A stretch of DNA of 64,000 bases from Citrus sinensis. Taxonomy: Eukaryota > Streptophyta > Magnoliopsida > Sapindales > Rutaceae. Under the pieces are notes generated by a model. It had not been told where the DNA came from and did not search any database. It saw nothing but the letters and a program-made list of their open reading frames with translations. The DNA lies in the NCBI RefSeq assembly GCF_022201045.2, contig NC_068559.1:3632501-3696500 (forward strand). Reading direction: 5' to 3'. Position numbers and translations under genes: made by a program. Shown one piece after another: positions 10,929 to 23,772 of the stretch. Every line of letters starts with the position of its first letter. Position 1 is the stretch's first letter.

Positions 10929-12832
10929 TGTCAATACTCGTAGAGGTGGATTTTAGATGGAAATATCAGGTAATTTTTAGCTATTGGGCCGAAAGTTTTA
11001 TACTGTTCAATGTTGGAATTCTTGGCTATGATTTCTGTCAAATTTTGTTTGTAGAAGATGTTTTGACATTCCTTATCAAATATTTCTATTAAATTACTAG
11101 TATTTGTTATCTTAACATTTGAACCAAAAATTGTACAAGTAGGAGCAGATGTTATCTTAAAACATCCTGGGAATTTTGGTTTTTTAGTAGTTTTTGGGAA
11201 CACCAGTCTCTCCATGTCATATCTTTATCGTTGAGATGGAAGCTTCATTCCCTCTTTAGACTCAGCCTGTCCTGAAGAGCTTCTTATTTGTGAACCTTTG
11301 GATGTTGTTATTATTGCGTATTGCATAATGTGATGGATTTTGCCCACATATGAGCCTGGCACCCTATTAAATTGAAGTTAATCAGATAGCTGTTTGTATG
11401 ATGTAATGTGATGTAACCTTTGATTCATCCTTTATCACCTTCGATTCATAACAAAAATCTTATCATACTTATTTTTGTTAATTGATGGATATGTTTTAGG
11501 ATAGGGCAGACATTGAGGATGTTGGCGGATACGGTGCTGATGAAAAAAAAGCTATGGCATATGCTTGATTAAAGAGGTCGCCAAAGGAGGTAACCAGGCT
11601 GTTAGTTTATCTGGTTATTTGCTTCACCTTCTGCTCAAAGTTTGCATTTTGTTTTAAGTTATGCACAGATGCATGATATTATCTCCTGCATGCTTCAGTG
11701 TAATGTATAGTAACTTATAGCAACTTTGACCTTTCTGTGCGATGCTGTCCACGAGCATTAAAAGATTCCACAATTGAATCATGTTTCTTGTCGATCATTT
11801 TATGCTTTATCCTTCTGTTATCTTATATGAGGGCTGTTAATAACTGAAGGCTGCGGTGTATGCTTTTGTTCCACTCTTTTGAGTTATTCCTGGCATTGGC
11901 AGTTTGTGGGTTGCCAACGCATGGGAGCTGTGTGCAAGATTTTTCCCAAGATGTGCATATCGGATGTCCAATCATCATTCATGCCGATTCATGCAAGAGT
12001 ATACTAATGCTGTGATTACACGGGAAACACAATTAAAGGACTAATTAAAACTGATTTATTAATAATGCTAGCAGTATGTACAAGCTGCTTTAAGAGAAGT
12101 AGGAACCGATGAATCTGCTTAAAGTTAGTGGAAGTTAACAGAGAATTGTGTAATGATAAATCTATTCACGCTGAGATAAGTTATTAAATTAGATTGTGAA
12201 GAATCGGTAAATGAGCTTATTCTGTTCAGTTCAGTTCAGTTCAAGTAGATTTAGTTCCTATGTTTTCTTTTCCTCTTTGTATTAAGAGACTATTTTGAGA
12301 AGAACAAGAACTTGCAAATGAAAAAATATCGTCAGATCAGTGAAAGGGAATGAGGATACAAAGGCAAAATTATAGAACCAAACGCAAACGGGTTGAAGAA
12401 ACTCTGCAGTTGTTATTTTTTCCAAGTGAAATTTAGTAAGGATTTAATAAACAGTAGCATGCATTCAACCAAAGAGAAGAATCTTGCTTCTTTTCTAATA
12501 TGGGAAACCTTATTATCGACCATACAAAACGTATTTATTACACGTACGGTTCACAGTACAAAGTGTACTGCAGTGCGCGTATCCAATACATGTTATGCAC
12601 AAAAATATACAAGGTGTGCCTCTGTTTACAGTCATGCATTTTGCTTTTCCCTCAATCAATTACAAAACTTGTCAATAGATTTGAACAAAACACGGCAGCA
12701 GAAGAGCGTATGCTCCGTCAGATTAGGGTCCGTATTACCCGATGAATAAGTCATTGTGAAGTTTCAGTTGATGCCGAAATGACGTCCTACCCTCTATTTG
12801 ATGCGAAGAAACAAACAATGAAAGAGTAGCAA
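10929..12832. other. Spliced 3' UTR of the PWWP gene and convergent intergenic DNA
   Basis: No coding gene. Likely 3' UTR introns: donor CAG-GTAATT at 10970 with acceptor TTTTAG ending at 11499, then donor GAG-GTAACC at 11590 with a possible acceptor near 11900. A four-fold TTCAG repeat lies near 12224-12243. The right part holds the 3' flank of the oppositely oriented PPR gene. Confidence 0.45.
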
Positions 12833-15160
12833 CTAATCAACTGCTTTGGATATGCTTTTTCGTCTCTTGATAAGCCCATTCATAAGATTCATGTAGGTGG
12901 ACTTATTTATAGCGATACCCTTCTGTCTTGTTTCTTCAAAAATCTGTAATGCATCCTTGTATCTCCCTTGACTGCAGTGTTCATTGATTTTCTCCGAGTA
13001 AGAAATGGAGCTTGGATCAATTTCCTCTGGAGTCTTAGAAGTATTTGGTTGCACCACCTGATGGTTTATTTTTCCAGTTTCAACCATTATTGAAGTGAAT
13101 TTCTGTGCTTCCTCTAACCTACCAGACTCAACAAGTGCAGTATGGATGGCAGCATAAGTATATCGATCAGGCCCTAATTTCTTTTCTTCCATTTCAGAGA
13201 GAAGACCAAATGCATCCTCAAGTCTACGTTCCTTGCATAGGCTAGATATCAATGTATTGTAAGTAACTGAATCGACGGCCTTCCCTTTCAAAATCCATGA
13301 CCTGAAGAACTTCAGAGCCTTTTCTAGTATACCCTCTCTACAAAGTCCAGAAAGAAGAATATTACAAGTAACAATGCCTGGCTTGAACGACTTCTCAACC
13401 ATTTTGTTATGAAACTGCAATGCTTTCTCAACCTGACCCTCGCTGCAGAACCCATGAATAATCGTATTAAACGTAGTTTCATCCGGAATCATACCACTCT
13501 GAAGAAGCTCATTCAACATGTCAATGGCTTGCTCAGTCTTCCCTGACTGACTTAGCCCCCAAATCATAGCATTATAGGTAAAAGTGCTAGGCATGATTTG
13601 TCTCTCTTTCATCTCATCCCAAAGCTTCAATGCTCTGTTTGCCTTTTCATCTCTGAAGTACCCTGTTATCAAAGTGCCATAGCTCACCTCATCAAGATAA
13701 TAACCCCTCTTACTGGCACTATTGAGCAACATGTATGCCTCATCAAGCTTCTTCTCACAACATAGAGTATGGAGAATGGTATTTAATGTAATAGTATTCA
13801 TCTTCAAGCCTTTCCTCCCCATCACATCCATCATTCTGAATGCTTCTTCCATGTTTCCAGCTTTACAATTTGCATCTATCAATGTATTGTAAGTTACACA
13901 ATCTGGTGAAAACCCATTTTCTTCCATATTCCTCACAATTTTACAGGCTTCGTCTATCTTCCCTTCTTTGCAATACCACTTAATCATTATATTATGAGTA
14001 ACTGCATTTGGCTTGATTCCATGCTCATCCAACTCGTCAATCAACTTAAATGCCTCCATGCTACGACCAGATTCAAAAAACCTGTTAATCAACGTATTAT
14101 ATGTAACCACATCAGGCAACAACTTCAAACTTTCCATCTCCTTCCTCAGCCTAAATGCTTCTTCCAACATGCCTGCATTGCACCACCCATTGATCAACAT
14201 ATTATATGTCCAAACATCTGGCAATGATTTATTCTGTATCATCAAATCCACAACTCTCATCGCCTCCTTTAACCATCCCAATTTACAATACCCAGAAACC
14301 AAAATATTATATGTAGTTCTATTCGGAACCAACCCTCGTTTCTTCATATCTGACAGCAAATCCTTAACCTCATTCAACTTCCCTTTCTTAAACAAAGCAT
14401 CTAAAATCGTATTATAAGTCACGTTATCAGGCAAACAACCAAAACCCTCCATTTTATCCACCCATTTAAGCGCATCTGTAATCTTGTTCTCTAAGCAACA
14501 CCCGTATATCAACACATTAATAGTATTAGTAGTTGGTTTCACTTCAAGTTTATAAATCATATCCTCGAAAACTTGATTCGCAAGCAAAATAGAATGTGAA
14601 GACGGGTGTCTTACCAAAGAATTTATAAGCGTATGGCAAGTCAGCGAGTTAGGCTTCATCCTCAACCTTTTCATCTTGCTAAAAAGCTGCGCCGCCAAAT
14701 GGGGTTTTCCGCATTGAACATAAGCAGTAATGCAGGTATCCCAAAGAGGTTTTAACGACTTGTAACCATTTTTCCTGGGGTTCCACATCTGGGGATTGAG
14801 CAAATACCTATGAAGCGCATGCTGGCGGTCGTTGTTGATGAATGCAACGAGTAAAGATTTTGCATCGGTGTATTTGCAACGGTCTAAAAGTGAAGGGAGA
14901 AGGGAAAGGAGAGGGAGAGGGGATTGAGTAAGAGGAGGGGGCAAATGGTCCTGGGCCCACTTGAAGAAACAGATGAGTGTGTTGGGAAGATTGGCTAGGG
15001 TTTTGGAAGAGAGAAGAGAGATGAGCACTGGTTGTGTTAAGTGTTGAGTGTATTGAGTGAGAGATTCAAGTGGGGTTTTGTCTTTGGTCAGGATTTTTGT
15101 TAGGGTTTCTACTAATTCTGGGTTAGGGTTTGTTTTTGTTGTTGATGGTGCTTGGTTCAT
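12833..15160 (-). CDS. P-class pentatricopeptide repeat protein
   Basis: An intronless 775-residue PPR protein, resembling Arabidopsis At2g16880. P-class PPR proteins bind organellar RNA, each 35-residue motif contacting about one base. From about residue 135 to 700 I count roughly 16 back-to-back 35-residue P motifs with signatures such as VTYNTLI, GYCKLGWLKEA and MEENGFSPD. There is no E, DYW or SMR domain at the C-terminus. The first roughly 130 residues lack clear motifs and contain a conserved-looking segment (LTKILTKDKTPLESLTQY). No strong mitochondrial or plastid presequence is obvious by eye, so the compartment is uncertain. The start is the ATG at 15160, after which the frame stays open. 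It shares its promoter region with the divergent gene at 15547. Confidence 0.93.
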   Translation of the reverse strand: MNQAPSTTKTNPNPELVETLTKILTKDKTPLESLTQYTQHLTQPVLISLLSSKTLANLPNTLICFFKWAQDHLPPPLTQSPLPLLSLLPSLLDRCKYTDAKSLLVAFINNDRQHALHRYLLNPQMWNPRKNGYKSLKPLWDTCITAYVQCGKPHLAAQLFSKMKRLRMKPNSLTCHTLINSLVRHPSSHSILLANQVFEDMIYKLEVKPTTNTINVLIYGCCLENKITDALKWVDKMEGFGCLPDNVTYNTILDALFKKGKLNEVKDLLSDMKKRGLVPNRTTYNILVSGYCKLGWLKEAMRVVDLMIQNKSLPDVWTYNMLINGWCNAGMLEEAFRLRKEMESLKLLPDVVTYNTLINRFFESGRSMEAFKLIDELDEHGIKPNAVTHNIMIKWYCKEGKIDEACKIVRNMEENGFSPDCVTYNTLIDANCKAGNMEEAFRMMDVMGRKGLKMNTITLNTILHTLCCEKKLDEAYMLLNSASKRGYYLDEVSYGTLITGYFRDEKANRALKLWDEMKERQIMPSTFTYNAMIWGLSQSGKTEQAIDMLNELLQSGMIPDETTFNTIIHGFCSEGQVEKALQFHNKMVEKSFKPGIVTCNILLSGLCREGILEKALKFFRSWILKGKAVDSVTYNTLISSLCKERRLEDAFGLLSEMEEKKLGPDRYTYAAIHTALVESGRLEEAQKFTSIMVETGKINHQVVQPNTSKTPEEIDPSSISYSEKINEHCSQGRYKDALQIFEETRQKGIAINKSTYMNLMNGLIKRRKSISKAVD

Positions 15161-15546
15161 TGTAATGGAAAATGGTTTCTTTTGTGAGTCTGTAAAAATG
15201 GTTTTTTAGGGGTTTAGGGTTTGAAGATTGAAGAAGAGAGGAAGAGATGACGAGGAAGAAACGCACAACCAAAACGACGTCGTGTCTTGATGGTAAGTTA
15301 AAATAACATGCATATCCCTAACTTTTAATAAAAATACAATTAATTACATATTATACTGTTTCTGACGTTGGATTCCGATAAAATAAAATTCCAAAATTTG
15401 ACTATTTGTTTCGAAGCTTTCAACCATGCCCTTATTTGTAATTTCCTACAATTGCTATAAATCATATGTAACCTGTAAGCTATTATGATTCTGCTTTGCT
15501 GCCTCTCTGCGGTGTCCATTGATTGAAAATAATCTGAAGCTGAGAA
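15161..15546. promoter_or_regulatory. Divergent promoter between the PPR and AllA-like genes
   Basis: 386 bp separate two start codons that point away from each other. On the PPR side a telo-box (AAACCCTAA read on the minus strand) lies at 15214-15222, a motif common in promoters of plant organelle and translation genes. Between the genes lies the palindrome ACGACGTCGT at 15274-15283, containing the C-box GACGTC bound by bZIP factors. Regulation by these motifs is inferred. Confidence 0.5.
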
Positions 15547-17115
15547 ATGGAGAAACAAGAAGAGGTGGTGACAGTGAAGCTGAGGGCAATAGAAGCAACA
15601 GCAGAGAGCTTTAAAGAATATGGGCAAGTGATAGAGGCTTCTGCCGACGGTGAAGAGTTTGGTCCTCAAGATGCTCAGTTAGATCTTAGCCGTGGGATAC
15701 CAAGGTAACACAATTATTCTTGGCTTATGATTATCTCATCATACTTATCTAAGATTTTTAAAAGATGTCTTGCATACTTTCATTTTCTGGGTTCTTTTTC
15801 TTTTTTTTCATATATTTACCGCAATTTGGATTATGTTAGTTTTTGTTTGTTACCTTTATAGGAGATAAAGCCTCACTAAGTTTCAGTAGGCTCTATTCTT
15901 CTTCTTTTCCTAAGCGTTGATGGAATTGAAGCTCTCTATATCAAATTTATGCAACAAATACTGAATTGAAAATTAAAGAGGAAACTGATGTGCACGAGTG
16001 GTTTTTATTTCATTCAGTAAAAGTTTGTTTGGGGATTTGATGATGGCTTTCATCATGATTATATGACAGGTTTTACATTATGCACTTGGAAAACCGACCA
16101 CTCAAGTTTTCCACAATTACACATCATGCAAGCGTAACTCAATGCCTAGGATCAATCGGCGGTCATGTTTGGTATCTTGGAGTTGCAAAGCCATCCATCC
16201 TTGATTCAACAGAAACTGAAGGAGACATGGGCACAAACATCGTGCGGTCACATTGTGGTCATTTCTATGTTCCTCCTGCCATTGAGGATGTGCGTGTTTT
16301 CAAAATAGCAGGTCCTAAGTTCCTTAAACTTAATCGTGGAACATGGCATGCTGGGCCTTTGTTTAAGGCTGACGACATGGACTTCTACAATCTAGAACTG
16401 AGCAACACCAATGTGATCTCTTCGCTCTTTCTTTCTTTGTCCTGCATATATGAATTTACATATGGTTTTTGGTGGCAATGAATGACCCCTAGGAAATTTA
16501 GCACTGAGCAACTTCATTAGAGGATGGTTTAAGAATACGTGCTGTGTTGATTCATCATGATACACGACATGTTGGATAATTTAATACAATATTCAGCCAA
16601 AGGCATTTGATGTAAAATCATAATTTATGTTTTAGAGAAGCCAATTTTCCATGTCTGACCACTGGAATTTCGTCTTGCACCATGAGCATGTGCACTGTTC
16701 CATTACTCTTGAAAATTTAGCTTTGAGGAGTTTGTTATACGATGACAACTTGCTATGAACGAGTGTGAAATTGGGTAAAACTGTGCATTGCTTAGTTTTC
16801 TTTATCTTCTGCATTGCTTGGTTTATCAAACATGTCTGATTGTCCATCATTACCTACAGTTTCACCTTAGAGATGCATTTGCATTGTTGTTGCCAATGTA
16901 ATTACTTCTTTGTACTGATAGCTAATCATATTATGATGCCCGATAATTCTGGACAGCTTGATTGGTTAATAAGATGTTGGTTGGTCTTTTTTATTTCCTT
17001 TTTTTTTTTTTGTTTTGCCCATATAATATGACATGTTGATCTTTTCGCCTAGGTGGTGGATCACACAACACACAGCTTCAAGAAGAATGGGGTGGTCTAT
17101 ACTATTGATGACTGA
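15547..17115 (+). CDS. Ureidoglycolate hydrolase/lyase (AllA)-like protein
   Basis: Three exons, 15547-15704, 16070-16412 and 17053-17115, with GT-AG introns in consistent phase, give 187 residues. The product matches the small plant family annotated as ureidoglycolate hydrolase (Arabidopsis At2g35810-At2g35830), which has the cupin-like fold of bacterial AllA. Visible family traits are the N-terminal segment LRAIEATAESFKEYGQVIEA, the middle HLENRPLKFSTITHHASVTQ, and the His-bearing segments VRSHCGHFYVPP and NRGTWHAGPLF that shape the active-site cup. The protein ends HSFKKNGVVYTIDD. The second exon holds most of the fold. The plant enzyme proven to act on ureidoglycolate (UAH) is an unrelated amidohydrolase, so the substrate of this family in plants is uncertain. 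It diverges from the PPR gene and converges with GET4. Confidence 0.88.
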
Positions 17116-17685
17116 CGAGCAGATGTATATGCGCACCTTATTTAGTTCTGAATTTCACATTTGAATCCATTTCGTGTATTATGAATAAAAATGGTAGATA
17201 CAAGATTGAAACAAAACACAAGTCTTTCATCTTTACAAGATGAGTTAGCTTTTGTGGGGAACGAAAAAAATGAAAAACACATTTGATTAATTAATTTCTT
17301 TTTTTCTGGGATCTGATATTTGTTTGAAGATGACTTCAAGATTGAAACCAAACCCTAGATCTTTCAAAGCTCAGCACAATTCAAATCACCAAAGCGTGTA
17401 GTCGCCCAGCCAAATAGTACAGAATTAAAGATCGAATAAAAAGTCAAAAGTGATAAAAGGTTAATTCCGTAATAGGAAACAGATATTGTAAACCCAAAAT
17501 CTAATCTTACTGAATTACAGGAGGAAGTTCAGGTCACTGAAAAAAATGATATTACAAACGAAGAGAAGAAAAGTGAAAAAAGTACACAAGTATTGAACAA
17601 ATCAATTTCTCCACTTAAAGACAGAACAAGAGCGTTGCCACCCAGTGTAGATAGCAAGACGTTGAAACTGTTGTCCAGGCGCTGC
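17116..17685. other. 3' UTRs between two convergent genes
   Basis: 570 bp between the stop of the AllA-like gene (+) and the stop of GET4 (-). No gene. It presumably holds both 3' UTRs and poly(A) sites. Confidence 0.5.
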
Positions 17686-20600
17686 TCACATCATCTGCAA
17701 AAAAGAGTCAAAATTTGAAATGAGAATCTGCTACTGAAAAGCATTTTTATTGATATTTCGAAAGGAACATTTCATTCAATTTTCTGCTGTAGAACCAATC
17801 ACACCCAGGAATCAATTTTCTAGGCATTGATTTTAATATCTAGGCATTCATTTAGTCCAACAATATGATTAAACACGTCGAGTGGATATAGAAATATAGC
17901 AGTAAAAATAAAAGTAATTACCTTGAAGATATCCCCAAAAATTCCTTGCATGGGATTTCTACGCTTAACTCCAAAAAACTTCTCCGCTATGTCATCTAGC
18001 ATCTGAACAATTCTTTGTGTCAGAATCCATATATACTTATAAGTCACTGTTTGAGTTAAAGAGATCAAGAGACCCATAATAGCTTAATTTCAGTCAGAAC
18101 TATTTGCAACCAACATTACAATATTGATAGAAAACTTTGATCTATGTACCAAGAAAAACAAGGGATATAAGAATATATATGAAAGCAAGAAAACGGGACC
18201 CATGGGTTTTGACTAGAAATAAAAATGTACCTCATTAAATGCCGGTTCCCTTTCTATACTTGCCTTGTAATTGGCTCTCAACATATTAAAGAGTGGTAAA
18301 GCATCTCTTTCCAACCTGCAATGGACAGAGAGAGGAGAAAAAAAAAATTATGTAAGTTCATATTTTTTGATGAACCCTATGAAATATGTCAACAATACCG
18401 TAGTTGAGCTTTTCAAATGATATTGTTTGGATGGCAAAATAATAATTAAGTTTCAACTTAATGCCAATTCAAATCCATGAATATCAATGGTAATAAATAT
18501 AAAGAAGATTTGCAGCACCATAAACATATATGTCAACTTTCAGCTGGAGGCAGAATCAGGAAATAGATCTGACGAACAGAAGATGAAGTTGCACCAGTCA
18601 TCTCTAAGTAACTGATGCAGACCCTAACTTTTGTTCTCAGTTGTTCCTTTAGATAGTTAAAGAAGTACATGGAAAGAGTAGCTCAATCTCAACTTCTTTA
18701 GAAATTTGACTACAGATTAGTTATTATCCGAGAAAAAGTAATTGCTAACTCCATGCCCACTTCATGCATTTTCCTCAATTTCTTTAAATCTGACAGCAAT
18801 GGTAGAAGATGTGAAGGAAGTGCAACCAAAGTGCACCACCATTCGAGATTCAGACACCTTCCAAGACAAGAAAAAGAAACAAATTAAAAGTGGGTTCCTT
18901 CTTTTGTGTGGATAGATGGGTGAGCAGGAGGGAAACGGGTGAGGAGTCTATGCATTAACCAACTCCTTAACAAACTTTGGGTGCCAAGCCAACCTTCTTA
19001 AAATGAGGCAGCATTATTATCGGCTCACTCCGTAAAAAGAAATCCCATATGTATGGGTATGCATTCTTTCTTTAAAATGGAACATAACGATAAAATGATG
19101 ATGATAATAATGAATACAACTTACGTTTGCAAAACATAAAAAACAAATTGTATTAGATCTGATGGTTGGAGCTGAAGCTGCTTATTTTCCACTTGCTTCT
19201 TTACTTCGTCCATGATATAATTAGCATCTTTCATATTACCCAAAGATAAATACCTATCATCCAAGAAAAATTCACTGTAAATTCAGAACATCACAAAAGA
19301 TATAAATTTCCAAGCAAAAATAATTATTGAGTAGCTGAATGACTATCATACAAAACATTAACAAGTATACAATACATATGAACATTATGGATGCATTTGT
19401 CATATAAGGGAGGGCCAACCATACTGTCATTTCACTTTAAATTGTTGGAGATACAAGGTTCTAAATGAGACCCCCCTTGTAGTTTTGGCTGGATACAAGT
19501 ATTGCCAGAAAGTGTCCAACAAAACAGTATTCAATAGTTGGCTCCTGTGTTCTTGAACATCTGAATTTTTATTGGAAATATAAGAAGTCATTGAATACTG
19601 TTGGGTTAGAATCTTTCAGGGCACTGATATGGAGTACTACAACGGCATCTCACATTGAAAATTGAAGAAGGCATTGCAAGTATATGTTCAAAATCAATGA
19701 AAAATGCATTCGGAACTGCAGTAAGTATAATGTCAAAATTAAGTGTCCAGGAGGAAGGTAAATGGAATAGATAAGATTAAAAAAAGAAAAAAGAAAAGAG
19801 CAAAAAGACATCTTGAGCAAATGCAGAAAAAATGTTGAATAAAAACTGCCATAAACTGTAAAAACTCACTCCTTTTCCAAAATGAACATCTATCAAGATA
19901 AAAGATGTCTCAACTCTAAATTCCTTGAAAGTCAATCATGATGTTTATATGGCCATTATATCAAGGCCAAGAACTGAAATAGGGAAATCTCAAGTCCTTA
20001 CAACACCAAAGGGAAATCTCAAGTCCTTACAACACCAATTAGCATCTCAAAAAATGATTAAGGAAGTTGAATAACAATATTGGATTTTCCATTTCTTTTT
20101 CCCCATTCTTTTTCACATCAGGAAGTGTTGATAACAGATTGAACCCTCAAGACTAGTAAGCTGGATCTGAACTTATGGTATAACCTAGATTTGCAGAAAT
20201 TATGATCCTGATTAAGCATTCAACTATGATAGTAATTTGAACAGAAACAAAGCAAAAATGCAGTTTCTAGTTCTCTAATGAGCTTACATTAGAATTGCTC
20301 GTGCAACTGCCAGATCATCTTCACCAGGATAACACTGCATCAATTGACCAGACTATCAGATGAACCTGTGAGACAACTATGCAAGAAGGACTAACTAACA
20401 CAATAATTGAATTCTGCTCTTTTTTTTTAGTGCTACAGTAATTAAAGGTTTAAGTACTTTTGGCATCTTATCTTGAATAACTCAGCATTCGTGTTAACAA
20501 ATCCAAAAATCTCAAGAACTAATTTTTATTTCAAATTAGGAAGCAAGAAATTGCAGATATCAATTTTCTCCAGTAGCAATAATAATAAAATAAAACAACT

Positions 20601-23600
20601 AATCTTTGAAGGGATGTGTATATAGCATCATAAAAATAGAATGTAGACTGTAAATTATATGATATTGATAATACACAAACACAGTACAATATAGATATTG
20701 CACTAACTTAAGGTTTGGACTTGTGCAACTTGTTGCATCTTTGTCAATGAATTAAAAAACAAAATGAGTTTGTGTTTGTAGGTGTCCACATCATTAAAAT
20801 GCCTAACCTTGCCCATAAAATTGACTATAGTAGATGCAAACTTCTCTGGGTTGTTTCCTCTGACAAAATGAAATGATACTCTTGCCATGTCCTGGAAAAG
20901 AGCTGTATGTTAATGTTGAACATGCCAAAGATATATAAATCCGATGGAAGCACATCATAAAATGGATCACCAAAATCCACATTGTATTAGATATATTGCT
21001 CTTTGAGGTCCAAGTTTTAGCTGTCAAACTTACCAGTTCAGGGGATTCTGAATATAAATATTCAGCTAGCATAACATGAAGCTCCGGGGACCCAGTTTTA
21101 GGAGCTCCAAACTCTATAGACCACCTGAAAAACAAAAGAACTATAAGTTGGGAGCAGTTAACACTCTAACAATACACAGAAAGCAAACATTTCCATATAT
21201 ACAAAGAGCATGGACACATCCCCAACACTTCAACTTCATTCTCGTCCTTGCTCTCTCTTTAAAAAGCTTTACTGTCAACTTATATCCCCTCTCTCCTCTT
21301 CCATTGTCCTCTCCTTCAACTTTTATCTCTATTCATTGTCTTATCACTAGGGGCATAACCTAAAAGTGCGTGCAAAGCAAATGACCTACAAGCTAAATAA
21401 TCTGTCATCAGTGGATATAATGTCAAAATGTTGCTGTGAAAAATCTTACCCTGTGCTAAAATTTTAAGGTTGTGAATGATATTAAATTATTTATATTCAC
21501 AACTGAACATCAAATGCCTGCCTGCAAATGCTTTGTCATTCTGCTTTCAAACTACAACACTAAGATTCACCTTTTAACTATAGATTTAATTACAAAAATG
21601 ACAAGGGAAAAAGGAAAAAATCAGAATTGAAACAAGAATTGCCTCATCATAATGTTGGAAGCATGGTATAAAAGGGACTAACTTCTGGGCACATGGCAGG
21701 GATAATTCCAACTATATTATTCTTATAAAATTTTGCTATTGATGTGGCTACTAAATTATTAGTGACAATAAGAAGAAAAACCAAGTTATATCCATGCTTA
21801 AGAAATCACAACATCCACTAAAAGCAAAAAGTCCAATAATACAATAAGGCAATGATTTCTCACTTAATAGCAGCCTTTAAGAATGATGAGCAGCCCTCTA
21901 CGCGCAATTTTGCTGCACCAAGGGCTTCAGTAAGTTCGTGAAGATCGTCATCATCCTCCAAGTTATGCGGCACTGGAATCTGGGGAAATAACTCATAGAT
22001 CTTTCTGACACGATCTAACATAAATATTTTGTTACAATTGTGAAGACAACACAGAATCATGTATATTATCCAAACAAACAACGATGACTACAAGCATATG
22101 TAACTCAACAATGATATTGTGTAAGATCACGTAAATTCATAAAATCATTGATATATGCATAAGATTAAAAAAAGTTTTGGTTATCATGGCCAGAGTTACT
22201 AATAAACATTAATTATCACATCACAATGTCACAGTTTGACCAAATTCTGAACTGATAGTAAGCTTAACTTTTGAAAGTTACGTCACAAGTATGAACTGAC
22301 CAAGGTTTTCATTAGCATAAGCAACTTTCCCCTTAACAAGTGCCTCCACGAAAGACACAGCTAGCTCTGCCCCACACGTAAGCTGAAAAATTTTCAAAAC
22401 CACAACATCAATGAAATCAATTCAGATTAAACAGTGATAACATTGAGAATTTTCATATTATATTCATGCAACACAAAGTTTCAGTATTTTTCTGGTAAAA
22501 TATTACATTAATGAACAAAGCTCAAATTTATAAAGGTAAAGCATTGGCTCTCTATGACAACACAAACATTTTTACTGATATCTATAACAATATAATCAGG
22601 GGTGTTGAAAGGACCAAACACGGCCTGCCATTAAATTGTACAAAATTGGGCTTTATGGCAGGATCGTATTAAATTAAATTAATACCCGAGATCAAATCAA
22701 ATAACTTGCATCACCATTTCTAATTAAGCAAAGCCCTTTACAACTCTGACAATGAAAATGGGCCTATGTGTGTGTTACATAGACATGTATATTTAAAGAA
22801 GACCACAAAATTATCTAACTGGAAAAAAAAATGCACAACATAATAAGATTCATTTAACTCAATAAACTATATAAATCTGCTAAAAAAGAGCCAAATAGAC
22901 CTTTCAATCACCCATAACAGACATTTTAACCCAACTAACATACCAGATTAACCACACCCTCCTCACAATCTAATTACTATCTGAATCCCACATCAATAGT
23001 CACATCTAATCTGCACCTTTCAGGAACAAACCGAACCAAATACCAGCTAGAAGAGACTGATCATTATTACCAATAACTAGCCTTTATCCAAGTTGTTTGT
23101 TTTTAAGACAAACTCCATGCCCCAAGCTTCGATAATAATGCAACACTACTAAATTCTATTAATTATCTTCCCCAAACATTGAATTTACACTTATCAAAGA
23201 TTTTGCAAATGACAAAAAAGAGAGAAACCTGGTTGTTTTTCAACTGGAGGCATGCTCCAGCATGTAAAAGATCCAATGCTTCAGAATATCTCTGTGCAGC
23301 TACATATCTGTATCCATACAAACAAAAGAAAAAAATTGAATTTTTGTTTTTGGAAAATATGTGGCCATTACATGAATAAATCAAGAACAACAACAGGGCC
23401 AATACCGTGCACTAATAGACTTGTACATTTGTTGAGCTCCATAAAAGTTTCCTTCATTCACAATTTTCTCTAGTTTATCAATATTCTGCCATTAATACAG
23501 GTCACAAAAATGCAATAAGAAATCTTTATTATTATTATTATTATCAATTGAAATCCCAACAAACATCAGTTAAACAAGAATTTTTTTAAATTTTCAATTC

Positions 23601-23721
23601 GTGAATGTAAATTTATTTTTAATTAAATTGTTAAAGAACTGGGGGAAAAAAATTAGATTTTTTCTTTTCGTACCTCTTGTGCCGGCGGTAAAGCGGTGCG
23701 TTTTGGCCTTTGGCGCGACAT
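17686..23721 (-). CDS. GET4: GET4, pre-targeting factor for tail-anchored proteins
   Basis: Twelve coding exons read leftward: 23721-23674, 23485-23406, 23307-23229, 22382-22301, 22014-21864, 21124-21034, 20891-20808, 20334-20288, 19253-19125, 18315-18231, 18002-17922 and 17694-17686. All junctions are GT-AG, phases agree, and they sum to 966 nt, that is 321 residues, close to the Arabidopsis protein. The product starts [16 protein letters not shown] and shows the helical-repeat segments of GET4 ([70 protein letters not shown]). GET4 forms a cytosolic complex with GET5 that hands tail-anchored membrane proteins to the GET3 ATPase for insertion into the ER. Oddities: a 47-nt exon and a final coding exon of only two Met codons plus the stop. 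The 5' leader contains a GA/CT repeat. Confidence 0.94.
19982..20038. repeat. Two-copy 29-bp tandem repeat in a GET4 intron
   Basis: The unit beginning GGGAAATCTCAAGTCCTTAC occurs twice head to tail, at 19982-20010 and 20011-20038, within the intron between the 20288 and 19253 exon ends. It looks like a simple recent slippage duplication. Confidence 0.8.
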
Positions 23722-23735
23722 ATTGAAAGCAGAAA

Positions 23736-23772
23736 GAGAAAGAGAGAGAGAGCGAGAGAGAGAGAGAGAGGA
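23736..23772. repeat. GA/CT microsatellite in the GET4 leader
   Basis: A nearly pure GA repeat just upstream of the GET4 start codon, read as CT in the transcript. Pyrimidine repeats are common in plant 5' UTRs and can be GAGA-factor (BPC) sites. Confidence 0.7.

Noticed and set aside
12393-12749. Open frames between the PWWP and PPR genes
   Set aside because: Two overlapping frames with no family features in a 3' flanking region; likely chance.
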